A stretch of 64,000 bases of DNA, taken from positions 1 to 64,000 of the forward strand of contig JAJPHZ010000022.1 in NCBI GenBank assembly GCA_021325025.1, given 5' to 3'. This DNA is from Pseudomonadota bacterium (GTDB taxonomy: Bacteria > Desulfobacterota > Binatia > Binatales > Binataceae). Positions 18,046 to 26,768 of this stretch are shown here, piece by piece; position 1 is the stretch's first letter, and each line of letters opens with the position of its first letter. The notes beneath the pieces were generated by a model. It was not told the DNA's origin, made no database searches, and was given only the letters and a program-made list of their open reading frames with translations. The translations under genes and the position numbers were made by a program.

Positions 18046-19287
18046 TCAGCGGTAGTGCGGCATGATCTTCTCGCCGAACAGCCGCACCTGCGCCTTGACC
18101 TGTTCGATCGGCATCAGGCCCAAATCGCCGCCGTTGTTGAGATTGACGAACTCCGGATTGACGTGCTCGGCCAACTCGTCCATCTTGCGCCGCACCTCGG
18201 CTTCGGTGCCGGCATAGATGTTGTCGGCGCGATGCAGCCGCTCCACGCTCCATTCGCTGGGCGGCAGCGGCACCTTGCCCGTCGGCCATTTCGCCTCGTC
18301 TTCGGGAAAGCGAAACGCCTCCCAGAAGCCGAAGTAGCCGCCGAATTCGTTGTACCATACGCCCGACAGGCCCGCGCGCGCGATGTTCAACGCCTCGTTG
18401 AGATCGCGGCCCAGGTACACCGACTTGGTCGGGCAGATGCTCTCACCCAGCTTCAATTTGCGCCCCACCGTCGCCGCCTCTTTCTGATACAGCTCGGCCA
18501 GATGGCGCACGTCCTTCAGTCCCGGAATCAGGATCACCGGAATAACCCCTTCGCGCGCGCACCATAGGATGGTCGATTCGCTGATTGAAAAAGCCTGAAA
18601 CAGCGGCGGATGCGGCTTTTGGTAGGGCTTGGGTACCACTGAGATTTTGCGCACCCGCCCGTCCTTGACTTCGCCGGGCATGCCGTACTTCGCGGTAAAC
18701 GGTGCGGCGGGCCATGGCGTGCCTTCCTCATAAGGATAGGGGTACTCCCAGAAATCGCCCTTGAAGGTAAAGCCCTCGTCGCTCCACGCCAGCTTCAGGA
18801 TGCGGAAGTGTTCCTCGAAAGCGCGCCGGTTGGACTTGTCGATGTCGCCCTGGTCGCTGCTGGTGCCCTGGATGTGCAGCTTCTGGCCCATCTGGTTGAG
18901 CCATCGAGTCTGGTACCCGCGCGCCATGCCGACAATCGTGCGCCCCTGCGTGAGCTGATCCAGCCATCCGATCTCGACCGCCAGGCGCAGCGGATTCCAT
19001 CCCGGCAGTACGTAGCCCACCGGTCCGACCCTGATGTTTTTGGTGTGCATCGCGATATAGAGGTAGAGCGAGGGAACGCTGCCGACCTCCAGTCCTTCGG
19101 TGCAGAGATGATGTTCGGCGCAGTGAATGGCGTAAAAGCCCAGGTCATCGCAGATACGCGCCAGCTCCACGATTTCCTTGAACATCTGCTGCCAGCGCTC
19201 GGTGCGATGGGAAATGGGGCGCAGTTTCTCGCGTTCCTCCATGGTTGCGGGAAGGGCGGGAAGAAGGGGGCCAATGGTAAACTTCAT
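18046..19287 (-). CDS. LLM class flavin-dependent oxidoreductase (tandem copy 1)
   Basis: The 413-residue luciferase-like monooxygenase begins MKFTIGPLLPALPATMEERE. It shares LYLYIAMHTKNIRVGPVGYV, LPGWNPLRLAVE, GRTIVGMARGYQTRWLN and WCAREGVIPVI blocks with the neighbouring paralogue. The preferred ATG at 19287 has AGGAG seven bases upstream. It is encoded head-to-tail behind the 19416-20657 gene, with about 130 bases between, and the two are near-identical in length and order of motifs. They are thus a tandem duplication that may have split substrate range. The substrate is unknown; class members oxidise alkanals, alkanes, sulphonates or terpenes with FMNH2 and O2. Confidence 0.9.
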   Translation of the reverse strand: MKFTIGPLLPALPATMEEREKLRPISHRTERWQQMFKEIVELARICDDLGFYAIHCAEHHLCTEGLEVGSVPSLYLYIAMHTKNIRVGPVGYVLPGWNPLRLAVEIGWLDQLTQGRTIVGMARGYQTRWLNQMGQKLHIQGTSSDQGDIDKSNRRAFEEHFRILKLAWSDEGFTFKGDFWEYPYPYEEGTPWPAAPFTAKYGMPGEVKDGRVRKISVVPKPYQKPHPPLFQAFSISESTILWCAREGVIPVILIPGLKDVRHLAELYQKEAATVGRKLKLGESICPTKSVYLGRDLNEALNIARAGLSGVWYNEFGGYFGFWEAFRFPEDEAKWPTGKVPLPPSEWSVERLHRADNIYAGTEAEVRRKMDELAEHVNPEFVNLNNGGDLGLMPIEQVKAQVRLFGEKIMPHYR

Positions 19288-19415
19288 GCCGGTCTCCTGA
19301 GGCAAGTCTCATCGGAGGGCGCCGTGCGCTCGCGCCGCTCCTGCGCGCCGTATAGTTGCAAGTACTGGGGCGGTTGACCAGAGGCAGGCTGCGGGCGGTT
19401 CACCAATCGCCCTGG

Positions 19416-20657
19416 TCACCGGTAATGCGGCAGGATTTGCTCGCCGAAGAGGCGGATTTGCTGCTTGAGCGTTTCGATCGGCATCAGGCCCAAATCGCCG
19501 CCGTCGTTGTAATTGAAGTATTCGGGATTGACGTTGTCGACCAACTCGTCCATCTTGCGGCGCACCTCCGCGACGCTCCCCGCGACGATTCCGTCGGCCT
19601 TGTGCAGCCGTTCGACGGTCCATTCGCTGCGCGGCAGCCTGACTTTGCCCGCCGGCCATTTTTCCTCGTCGCCGGGCAGGCGGAACGCCTCCCAGAAACC
19701 GAAGTAGCCGCCGAAGTCGTGATACCAGACACCCGCCGAACCCATCTCCGCGATCTTCAACGCCTGCGCGGTATCCTGTGCGATGTAGATCGACTTGGCG
19801 GGCGCGATGCCCTCACCAAGCCTGAGCTCGCGCCCCGCCGCCGCGGCCTCTTTCCGATACAGTTCCGCCAGTCGGCGCACGTCCTTGATGCCAGGGATGA
19901 CGATGACCGGCACAACGCCCTCGCGCGCGCACCATACGATGGTCGAGTCGCTGGCGGAGAAGGCCTGAAACAGCGGTGGATGCGGCTTCTGATAGGGCTT
20001 GGGCACCACCGAGATTTTGCGCACGCGCCCGTCCACTACTTCGCCCGGCATCCCGTATTTTTCGGTAAACGGCGCCGCCGGCCACGGCGTTCCGCTGTCA
20101 TAGGGATACGGATATTCCCAGAAATCGCCCTTGAAGGAGAACCCGTCCTCGCCCCAGGCTAGCTTCAGGATGCGGAAATGCTCCTCGAAGGCGCGGCGGT
20201 TGGCCTGATCGATTTCGCCCTGATCGCTGGCCGTGCTCTGGATGTGCAACTGCTGCGCCATCGAGTTGAGCCATCGCGCCTGATACCCGCGCGCCATGCC
20301 GACAATCGTCCGCCCCTGCGTGAGCTGATCCAGCCATGCGGTTTCCACCGCCAGCCGCAGCGGATTCCATCCCGGCAGCACATAGCCGACCGGCCCGACC
20401 TTGATGTTACGGGTGTGCATCGCGATATACAGGAACAGCGACGGGACGCTGCCCACTTCCAGCCCTTCGCTGGCCAGATGGTGCTCGGCGACGGTGATTG
20501 CCTCGAAGCCGAGGTCGTCGGCGATGCGCGCCACTTCCACGATTTCCTTGAACATCCGCTGCCAGCGCTCGGTGCGATGCGCGATGGGGCGTTCGGCGGC
20601 GCGCTCTTCGAGAGTTGCCGGGAGCGCGGGAAGCAGTGGTCCCATCAGGAACTTCAT
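19416..20657 (-). CDS. LLM class flavin-dependent oxidoreductase (tandem copy 2)
   Basis: The 413-residue protein is paralogous to the gene at 18046-19287 over its whole length (starts MKFLMGPLLPALPATLEE; shared HTRNIKVGPVGYVLPG, MARGYQARWLN, DGRVRKISVVPKPYQKPH). The ATG at 20657 has GGGAG upstream. It lies upstream of its duplicate on the same strand, so both can be read from one promoter in the region shared with the divergent LLM gene starting at 20867. Like its twin it is expected to be an FMNH2-dependent monooxygenase of unknown substrate. Confidence 0.9.
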   Translation of the reverse strand: MKFLMGPLLPALPATLEERAAERPIAHRTERWQRMFKEIVEVARIADDLGFEAITVAEHHLASEGLEVGSVPSLFLYIAMHTRNIKVGPVGYVLPGWNPLRLAVETAWLDQLTQGRTIVGMARGYQARWLNSMAQQLHIQSTASDQGEIDQANRRAFEEHFRILKLAWGEDGFSFKGDFWEYPYPYDSGTPWPAAPFTEKYGMPGEVVDGRVRKISVVPKPYQKPHPPLFQAFSASDSTIVWCAREGVVPVIVIPGIKDVRRLAELYRKEAAAAGRELRLGEGIAPAKSIYIAQDTAQALKIAEMGSAGVWYHDFGGYFGFWEAFRLPGDEEKWPAGKVRLPRSEWTVERLHKADGIVAGSVAEVRRKMDELVDNVNPEYFNYNDGGDLGLMPIETLKQQIRLFGEQILPHYR

Positions 20658-20866
20658 ATCGATCTCCCTGGCCGAGTCTGATGCATCGGCCCATCAATTT
20701 CAATTCACCCAATTGGTCTTGTTTGTCAACCAGCAAGTATCTTGCGAGGCCGCCGGAGCACGGCGCCACCGGCGCAATTTGTGGAATCCGGCCCGATCGG
20801 TTTACAATCGACAGCGTTGCGGACGCCGGATTTCGGGGACTCAAAGGTTCGCAGAAGGAGAAGAAC

Positions 20867-22099
20867 GTGGCCGGCCCTAAACTGCGCTTCGGCGCCTTTA
20901 TCGCTCCCTTCCATCCCGTGGACGAAAACCCCACGCTCGCGCTGGAGCGCGACCTGGAACTGATCCAGTGGATGGACAAACTCAACTATGACGAGGCCTG
21001 GGTGGGCGAACACCATTCGGCGGGCTACGAAATCATCTCCAGCCCCGAGGTGTTCATTGCTACCGCCGCCGAGCGCACGCGCCACATCCGGCTGGGCACC
21101 GGCGTGTCATCGCTGCCATACCATCAGCCGCTGATGCTGGCCGAGCGCATCAACCAGCTCGACCACATCACGCGCGGGCGGGTGATGTTCGGCGTCGGTC
21201 CGGGCGCGCTGGTCACCGACGCGATGATGATGGGGATCAATCCGGCGCGCCAGCGCGGCATGATGGACGAAGCGCTGGGCGTGCTGGTGCCCCTGATGCG
21301 CGGCGAAGTGGTCAGCGCGAAGACCGACTGGTTTACGCTCAACGACGCGCGGCTGCACCTGGCGCCCTATTCGCGCCCGTCGGTGGAGATCGCAGTGGCC
21401 AACCAGATTTCACCCGCCGGGGCGCGTGCCGCCGGCAAACACGGCATCAGCCTGCTGTCGCTGGGCGCCACGACCACCGGCGGCTTCAGCGCGCTGGGCT
21501 CGACCTGGGCTATTTGCGAGGAGATGGCGCGTGAGCATGGCCAGAGCGTGGATCGGAGCGGATGGCGCCTGGTGGGACCGGTGCACGTGGCGGAAACCCG
21601 CGAGCAGGCGCGCGCCAACGTCCGCTTCGGGCTGGAGAAGTGGATCTATTATTTCCGCGAGATCGCCAACCTGCCGCTGGCGGCCGACGGCACGGACCCG
21701 GTCGATGCAATGGTCAAATCGGGCCTGGCGGTGATCGGCACGCCCGATGACTGCATCGCGCAGATCGAGCGGCTGATCAAACAGTCAGGCGGATTCGGAT
21801 GCTTTTTGCAGTTGGCGCACAACTGGGCGGATTGGGAGCAGACCAAGCGCTCCTATGAACTGGTGGCACGCTACGTGATGCCGCGCTTCCAGGACCTCAA
21901 CCTCAACCGCGACGCCTCGCTCAATTGGGCGCGCGACAACCGCGCCAGCTTCACCGCGCAGTCGATGAGCGCGGTCGGCGCGGCGATCATGGAACACATC
22001 CAGGAAAAGGGTACCGAAAACATCTCGCCGATGATCCTAAAGGCGATGGGCATGGCACCGCCCAAAAAGAAGGACAAGGCGCCTGAAGACGTCCCATAG
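20867..22099 (+). CDS. LLM class flavin-dependent oxidoreductase (limonene/alkanal monooxygenase-like)
   Basis: The 410-residue protein starts at GTG (20867), chosen because AAGGAG precedes it by six bases and the family N-terminus (KLRFGAFIAPFHPVDENP) begins there. Hallmarks are WVGEHHSAGYEIISSPEVF, RHIRLGTGVSSLPYHQPL, LDHITRGRVMFGVGPGAL and a long C-terminal extension rich in Ala and Lys. These match the group including limonene 1,2-monooxygenase and alkane/alkanal monooxygenases. It is divergent from the tandem LLM pair. Confidence 0.9.
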   Translation: MAGPKLRFGAFIAPFHPVDENPTLALERDLELIQWMDKLNYDEAWVGEHHSAGYEIISSPEVFIATAAERTRHIRLGTGVSSLPYHQPLMLAERINQLDHITRGRVMFGVGPGALVTDAMMMGINPARQRGMMDEALGVLVPLMRGEVVSAKTDWFTLNDARLHLAPYSRPSVEIAVANQISPAGARAAGKHGISLLSLGATTTGGFSALGSTWAICEEMAREHGQSVDRSGWRLVGPVHVAETREQARANVRFGLEKWIYYFREIANLPLAADGTDPVDAMVKSGLAVIGTPDDCIAQIERLIKQSGGFGCFLQLAHNWADWEQTKRSYELVARYVMPRFQDLNLNRDASLNWARDNRASFTAQSMSAVGAAIMEHIQEKGTENISPMILKAMGMAPPKKKDKAPEDVP

Positions 22100-22152
22100 G
22101 CGCGGGTGCGCGTCCGGCCGGACCCGACGCGCACCCGGCCTTGAGCCGCAAG

Positions 22153-23514
22153 TTACTTCAGGATGCGTGACAGGCCGCCCGGCGTGGTCATCGTCTGGGC
22201 GTCCTTGAAGTCGGCCGGCACGTCGTCGTCGGTGGTCGGGGCGGCGGCGTAGCTGGCGCTGATGTGCCCGTTTTCCCAGTCGATCTGATGGGCGCCGGCG
22301 TAGCCGTCGAGCATGATGGTCTGCTGGCCGCGGAAATTAATCGGCGCGTATATCTCCCACAATCCCTTCCACAACTTGTTCTCGTTGTCCCAGTTCTCGG
22401 TAAACGGCGGCATCCAGGTTTCCTTGTCAACATAGAAGATGCGATGCGCGAAACAGTAGGGGCCGAGCTGCGGCAGCCATTGCAGGTGCAGCACGTAGAA
22501 CGGACGCACCTGCCATCGCGTGGCCTCCGGCGTGGGCCATCCCGGGAACGAGCCGGGCGTGCTGCCCGTAAAGCCCACGTAGGAGCCGGGCTCGTGAGCC
22601 TTGGCCGGATCCTCGATCGCCATCAGCAACTTCTTCTCGCCCAACAGCGTGACCTTGAAGTTGTTGGGATTCCAGGCGTTGTCGTCGTTGACCGAGTCGG
22701 TGCCCAGAATCGGCGCGCAGCGCGCCGCGCTCGACAGCCGCAGCGAGCGGCGCAGCGAGGGCAGGAAGACGTACAGCTCGGGCAGACGCGTCGGGTCGTC
22801 AGGCTGCATGCTCAATTCGGTGGTGTACTTGGATTGCTCGGGCGCCACCACCATGAAGCGGCTGACATAAAAAAATCCGTTGGCGTAGGGCATGTTGATC
22901 GGCATGCCTGGCTCGCTCAGATGCGACAGCATGTAGAAAGTGTTGTCGGTGTCCTGCGCCGTGCGATTGCCGAACCGGTCTACCAGCAGGCCGTGCGAGG
23001 CCGAGTGCAGGATGAAGGGCCGAAACGGCGCCCAGGCATTGTACAGGATCTGGACCGCCGCGGTTGGACCGTGGGGATTGGGAAACGGCGGCCCGGCCAC
23101 CCATCCCTTCATCACGTAGCCGCCGGTGGGCTGGCGCATCAGCGTGGCCTGGTTGCCGTATTTTTCGGCGTCCTGTTGCCAGCGCCCCGGCATCGGGTAA
23201 TGCACCGTGGGTCCCACCACGATCGCATACTCCGGTCCGCTGCCGAGATGGAGCGCCGAGTTGCCGTTGAAAGCGCCCTGCAGCCAGATCGGCATGAAGT
23301 TCTTGTACCTGGTCCAGTTCTGCGGCGTGATGCGCGTTCCGGGCGCAATGGTTTGCGCTGAGCTGGCGTCGACCAGTTGCCGGTACGCATCCTCATTGAA
23401 GACCAGCGGCGCGGCTTGCGCGCGAGCGCAAGCCAGGCCTATGATGGCCAGTACTACAACCCAGGCCGCGGTACCGGCGGTGGGCCGCCGTCGGTTCCTG
23501 TTCTTTTCCGCCAT
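22153..23514 (-). CDS. DUF1329 domain-containing exported protein
   Basis: The 453-residue precursor has a basic N-terminus and hydrophobic signal peptide ending near ACARAQA. The mature part has DUF1329 landmarks: GTRITPQNW near the N-terminus, YYVSRFMV-like and YVFLPSLRRSLRLSSAARC, the acidic DSVNDDNAWNP, and the C-terminal EIYAPINF region. DUF1329 proteins are related to the LolA/LolB lipoprotein-carrier fold and often accompany hydrocarbon or lipid-type catabolic genes in proteobacteria. The ATG at 23514 has GGGAGAG upstream; the open frame beyond it is not coding. The divergent amidohydrolase shares its roughly 290-base upstream region. Confidence 0.88.
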   Translation of the reverse strand: MAEKNRNRRRPTAGTAAWVVVLAIIGLACARAQAAPLVFNEDAYRQLVDASSAQTIAPGTRITPQNWTRYKNFMPIWLQGAFNGNSALHLGSGPEYAIVVGPTVHYPMPGRWQQDAEKYGNQATLMRQPTGGYVMKGWVAGPPFPNPHGPTAAVQILYNAWAPFRPFILHSASHGLLVDRFGNRTAQDTDNTFYMLSHLSEPGMPINMPYANGFFYVSRFMVVAPEQSKYTTELSMQPDDPTRLPELYVFLPSLRRSLRLSSAARCAPILGTDSVNDDNAWNPNNFKVTLLGEKKLLMAIEDPAKAHEPGSYVGFTGSTPGSFPGWPTPEATRWQVRPFYVLHLQWLPQLGPYCFAHRIFYVDKETWMPPFTENWDNENKLWKGLWEIYAPINFRGQQTIMLDGYAGAHQIDWENGHISASYAAAPTTDDDVPADFKDAQTMTTPGGLSRILK

Positions 23515-23805
23515 AACGCTCTCCCTCATGTGTTTGGTGGCTCGATAGCCGCAAATCGGGGTCGGGGCCCCGGACTGAAAATTTGCGTGCTGGCCATCCA
23601 ATATCTTTCCGGGCTGCAAAACGTCAAGCCGCCGGCATTGGCTCTGCCATTTATTAAACTTAAATCCTGCGGCTGCCGGACTTATTGAAGCTGTCTTGTC
23701 GCCCCAGACTTGACAACCGCAATTCGCGGCCGCGCGGCTTTCTGTCAAAATGTTTGTTCCAAAGATAATAAGTGCTGTCCGTGGAGGCTAAGAAGGGAAC
23801 TCGCG

Positions 23806-24969
23806 ATGGCCAAGCCGATTCACAAACTCAAATTCTCCGGCGCGATCGACGCCGACGGTCATGTGCTGGAGCCGCGCGACGTCTGGGAACGCTGTCTGGA
23901 GGAGAAATACCGGCCGCGTGCGATCCGCATCAAGGAGGATGCCGACGGCAAGGAATACCTGGAGATCGGCGGCCGGCCCTCGCGCGTTCTGCGCGGGCGG
24001 CTGCTGAGCACGATCGGTGCGATGGACGCCACGCGCCACAACCCGCCGCCGCCCGATGCCAAGTACGGCGGGCCCCACGTGCCGTTTGGCGCCATGGACC
24101 CGGCGCAGCGGATCGCGCGCCTTGACGCGGAGGGCCTTGCCGCAGCGTTTCTTTATCCTACTCTTGGTTTATTGTACGAAACCGAATGCGACGACGCGGA
24201 GCTGGCTCAGGCCTATACCCGCGCCTACAACCGCTGGATCGCCGATTTCTGCCGCGACAGCGGCGGCCGTCTGATCCCGATCGCCCACCTTTCGCTGGGC
24301 GACCCGCCAGCCGCCGCCGCGGAGTTGGAACGCGCGGTCGGTGACGGATGCAAAGGCGGCTTCGTCTCGCAGTTCGCGATCACCCGCAAGCCCATCGCGC
24401 ACCCCGACCACGACGTAGTGTTCGCCAAAGCGCAGGAGCTCGATGTGCCGCTGGGAATCCATCCGACGTTCGAGCCGCCCTGGGCGCTGCCCGGACGCTT
24501 CGATCGCAGGTTCGTGCGCAACGCCTATTTCTACCTCAACGTCACCGCGCCCGACGGCATCCGGCACGCCTTCACCAGCTTCTTCCAGTACGCCACTTTC
24601 GACAAGTTTCCCGGCCTCAAGTTGATCGTGCTGGAAGCGGGTGCGGGCTGGATTCGCTACTGGCTGGACCGCATGGACTCGGTGTACGAAAGCGTCATCG
24701 GCCGCGGCCTGGCGCTGAAGGAGCGGCCCAGCGTTTATTTCCAGCGCAACTGCTGGATCTCCAGCGACCCGGACGAGAAATCGCTGCCCGCGATGATGGA
24801 GCTGTGCGGGGCGGACAAATTCTTCTGGGCCTCCGACTTCCCGCACCTCGACCATCCGGGCAATTACATCGAAGAGCTGGAAGAGGCGGCACAAAGACTC
24901 CCTGAAGCCGCGCGCCGCAAACTTCTGGGCGAAAACGTCGCCCGCGTGTATGGCTGCCCAAGGCTGTAA
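23806..24969 (+). CDS. Amidohydrolase family protein (ACMSD-like TIM barrel)
   Basis: This 387-residue Amidohydro_2-type metal-dependent hydrolase/decarboxylase begins at ATG 23806 with AAGGGA upstream. DADGHVLEP at the end of strand 1 replaces the usual HxH with a DxH-type motif. LDVPLGIHPTF provides a histidine on a middle strand, and FWASDFPHLDHPGN gives the terminal metal-binding Asp region. Relatives decarboxylate or hydrolyse ring-derived carboxylates. Another member of the family lies at 26769-27905. The substrate is not predictable. Confidence 0.9.
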   Translation: MAKPIHKLKFSGAIDADGHVLEPRDVWERCLEEKYRPRAIRIKEDADGKEYLEIGGRPSRVLRGRLLSTIGAMDATRHNPPPPDAKYGGPHVPFGAMDPAQRIARLDAEGLAAAFLYPTLGLLYETECDDAELAQAYTRAYNRWIADFCRDSGGRLIPIAHLSLGDPPAAAAELERAVGDGCKGGFVSQFAITRKPIAHPDHDVVFAKAQELDVPLGIHPTFEPPWALPGRFDRRFVRNAYFYLNVTAPDGIRHAFTSFFQYATFDKFPGLKLIVLEAGAGWIRYWLDRMDSVYESVIGRGLALKERPSVYFQRNCWISSDPDEKSLPAMMELCGADKFFWASDFPHLDHPGNYIEELEEAAQRLPEAARRKLLGENVARVYGCPRL

Positions 24970-25007
24970 CGATTGCCAGAGCTGCGCGGCGGCCCCTTAG
25001 CCGGGGC

Positions 25008-25375
25008 TCAACCGAATACCTGGCGCGAGTGAAGCTCAATCACGTAGCCGTCGGGCTCGGCCAACCGCGCACTGGAAAAGCCCGGCGATTCGCTGTCGGA
25101 CGCCAGCCTGGTGCCCGCCTCATCCTGCGCACGGACCTCAGTGGCGTATCGTCCGCATCCGGATGCAATCCGAAATGACCCAGCCCAGGAGCGGCACCGG
25201 CGATGCCTGGCTGAGTGAGACGAAATCGCCGCCCTCGGGCGCGCTAAGCACGACGTATGGGCCGGTGCGCGTCTGCTCCACGCCCCAGCGCGTCGCGATA
25301 AAACCACAACGATCGTTCCATGTCACTGACGTTGATCTGAAAGTGGCTCAGCCCTTTGACGTTCGCATCGCGCAC
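25008..25375 (-). pseudogene. VOC (glyoxalase-like) family gene broken by frameshifts
   Basis: Three reading frames must be joined to read a single glyoxalase/dioxygenase-superfamily protein. The first frame gives VKGLSHFQINVSDMERSLW and FYRDALG. After a single-base shift near 25285 the second frame gives VEQTRTGPYVVLSAPEGGDF and VSLSQASPVPLLG. After another shift near 25140 the third gives SARLADPDGY-like sequence (here SARLAEPDGYVIELHSRQVF) and a stop. The order and spacing match a normal VOC protein of about 120 residues. Either the gene is dead or the assembly carries at least two indels here. Confidence 0.75.
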
Positions 25376-25457
25376 CTCGCCTCGATGTTGGCCACCGGTG
25401 GGCCTGCGATGTTAGCATGGGCGGCGCGCGGTTCTTCGCGGCCGCAAGGGTAATCGG

Positions 25458-26285
25458 ATGGCGAAAACGATGAATCCCATATCGCTGGAGCAACTGACCG
25501 TCGAAGAGGCCGGGCCGATGGAACTGGTGTCGATCGCGAGTGCGCTTGGATGCCAACACGTGAGCCTGTTCCTGCGCACGCCGGAGCGGCCGCCGCAATG
25601 GTATCCGCTAGTCACCGACGCCGGGTTTCGAAGAGAACTGGGCCGCCACATGGCCGATTGCGGCGTGACGCCCTACACGGTCGAGTTTTTTCCGCTCTCG
25701 GCGCGCGCGCCGGTCGACACCTATGGCCCCGCCTTCGAGTGCGCCGCCGAGTTGGGCGCCAGGCGGATGAGCGTGCTGGTCAGCGATCCTGACGAGGAGC
25801 GGCGGCTGGCGAATTTCTGCCAGCTATGCGACCGCGCGGCGCAATACGGCCTGGGCGTCAACGTCGAATTCGTGGCGATTACCCAGATGCGCTCGCTGCG
25901 CGATGCGGTGCGCCTGCTGACACGCGCCAACCGGCCCAATGCCGGCATCATGGTCGACACGCTGCACCTGATGCGCTCGGGCGGCAGCGTTGCGGAACTG
26001 GCCGCAGCCGACCCGCGCTTTATCGGCGGCGCCCAGTTCTGCGACGGTCCGCTGACGATGGCGTCCGAGCGCCAGCTCTTTGAAGCGATCAGCGAAAGGA
26101 TGATCCCAGGCCAGGGACAATTCCCCCTGCACGACTTCGTGCGCGCCCTGCCTCGGCAGCTCCCCATCGGCATCGAGGTGCCGCTCAAGTCGCTCAAGGA
26201 CAAGGGCGTCGGGCCGATGGAGCGGGCACGGCTGGCGGTCGAGGCCTCGCGCCGCATCATCGCCGAAGCGTGCGCGCAACCTTAG
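25458..26285 (+). CDS. Sugar phosphate isomerase/epimerase-like TIM-barrel protein
   Basis: The 275-residue protein resembles the AP_endonuc_2 / xylose isomerase-like TIM barrel. It has a strand-helix repeat pattern, LGVNVEFVAIT with a likely metal-binding Glu, AGIMVDTLHLMRSGG (Asp and His ligands), IGGAQFCDGP, and a terminal GIEVPLK with another Glu. These four acidic/His positions fit the family's divalent metal site. It follows the VOC pseudogene and converges on the NTF2-like gene with only eight bases between. The substrate could be a sugar or a ring-cleavage intermediate; relatives act on both. Confidence 0.8.
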   Translation: MAKTMNPISLEQLTVEEAGPMELVSIASALGCQHVSLFLRTPERPPQWYPLVTDAGFRRELGRHMADCGVTPYTVEFFPLSARAPVDTYGPAFECAAELGARRMSVLVSDPDEERRLANFCQLCDRAAQYGLGVNVEFVAITQMRSLRDAVRLLTRANRPNAGIMVDTLHLMRSGGSVAELAAADPRFIGGAQFCDGPLTMASERQLFEAISERMIPGQGQFPLHDFVRALPRQLPIGIEVPLKSLKDKGVGPMERARLAVEASRRIIAEACAQP

Positions 26286-26293
26286 CGCAGCGC

Positions 26294-26746
26294 TCAGCCC
26301 TTCTCCGCCCATCCTTTGAGCAGCGGCACGAAATGATGGAAGTAGGAGTGGCGCTCGACGAACTTCCATCGCCCGCCTTCGCGCCGGTAGATGTCAGCGT
26401 AGTAGCCCGAGCCGATGATGCTCTGGTTGTTCTGCGTGATGCGCACCTCGATGGTGCAGGTGCCGCAGGCGTTGTCGCCGTCGATCTCGATGATGTGGTT
26501 GTGGATGCACGGCAGCGCCATCCCGCGCTTGAGCCCGGGATAAAACTCGTCCAACTGCTTGCGCCCGCGCACGTTGATGTTGGGCGGCTGGCCCATCACC
26601 TCGTTGATGAACGCTCCGTCGTCGGTAAACAACTGGGCGACTTTTGCGCCTTCCCCCAGCGCCACCCAGTGCGCGTACTTGGCGGTCAGTTCCTTGATTT
26701 CCTCCCGGTCCGCCAGTTCCCGCACCTGCTGTTCCAATGTCTTCAT
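26294..26746 (-). CDS. NTF2-like / SnoaL-like family protein
   Basis: The 150-residue protein has the alpha+beta cone pattern of the SnoaL_4 group: DREEIKELTAKYAHWVALGE, VAQLFTDDGAFINEVMG, a central HNHIIEIDGDNACGTC, and the terminal GRWKFVERHSYFHHFVPL. Such proteins act as small isomerases, dehydratases or hydroxylating subunit relatives in catabolic clusters. The ATG at 26746 has AGGGAG upstream. It sits 22 bases after the amidohydrolase on the same strand, so both are probably co-transcribed. Confidence 0.85.
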   Translation of the reverse strand: MKTLEQQVRELADREEIKELTAKYAHWVALGEGAKVAQLFTDDGAFINEVMGQPPNINVRGRKQLDEFYPGLKRGMALPCIHNHIIEIDGDNACGTCTIEVRITQNNQSIIGSGYYADIYRREGGRWKFVERHSYFHHFVPLLKGWAEKG

Positions 26747-26768
26747 CGCCTTGCTCCCTGAGGGCCGC

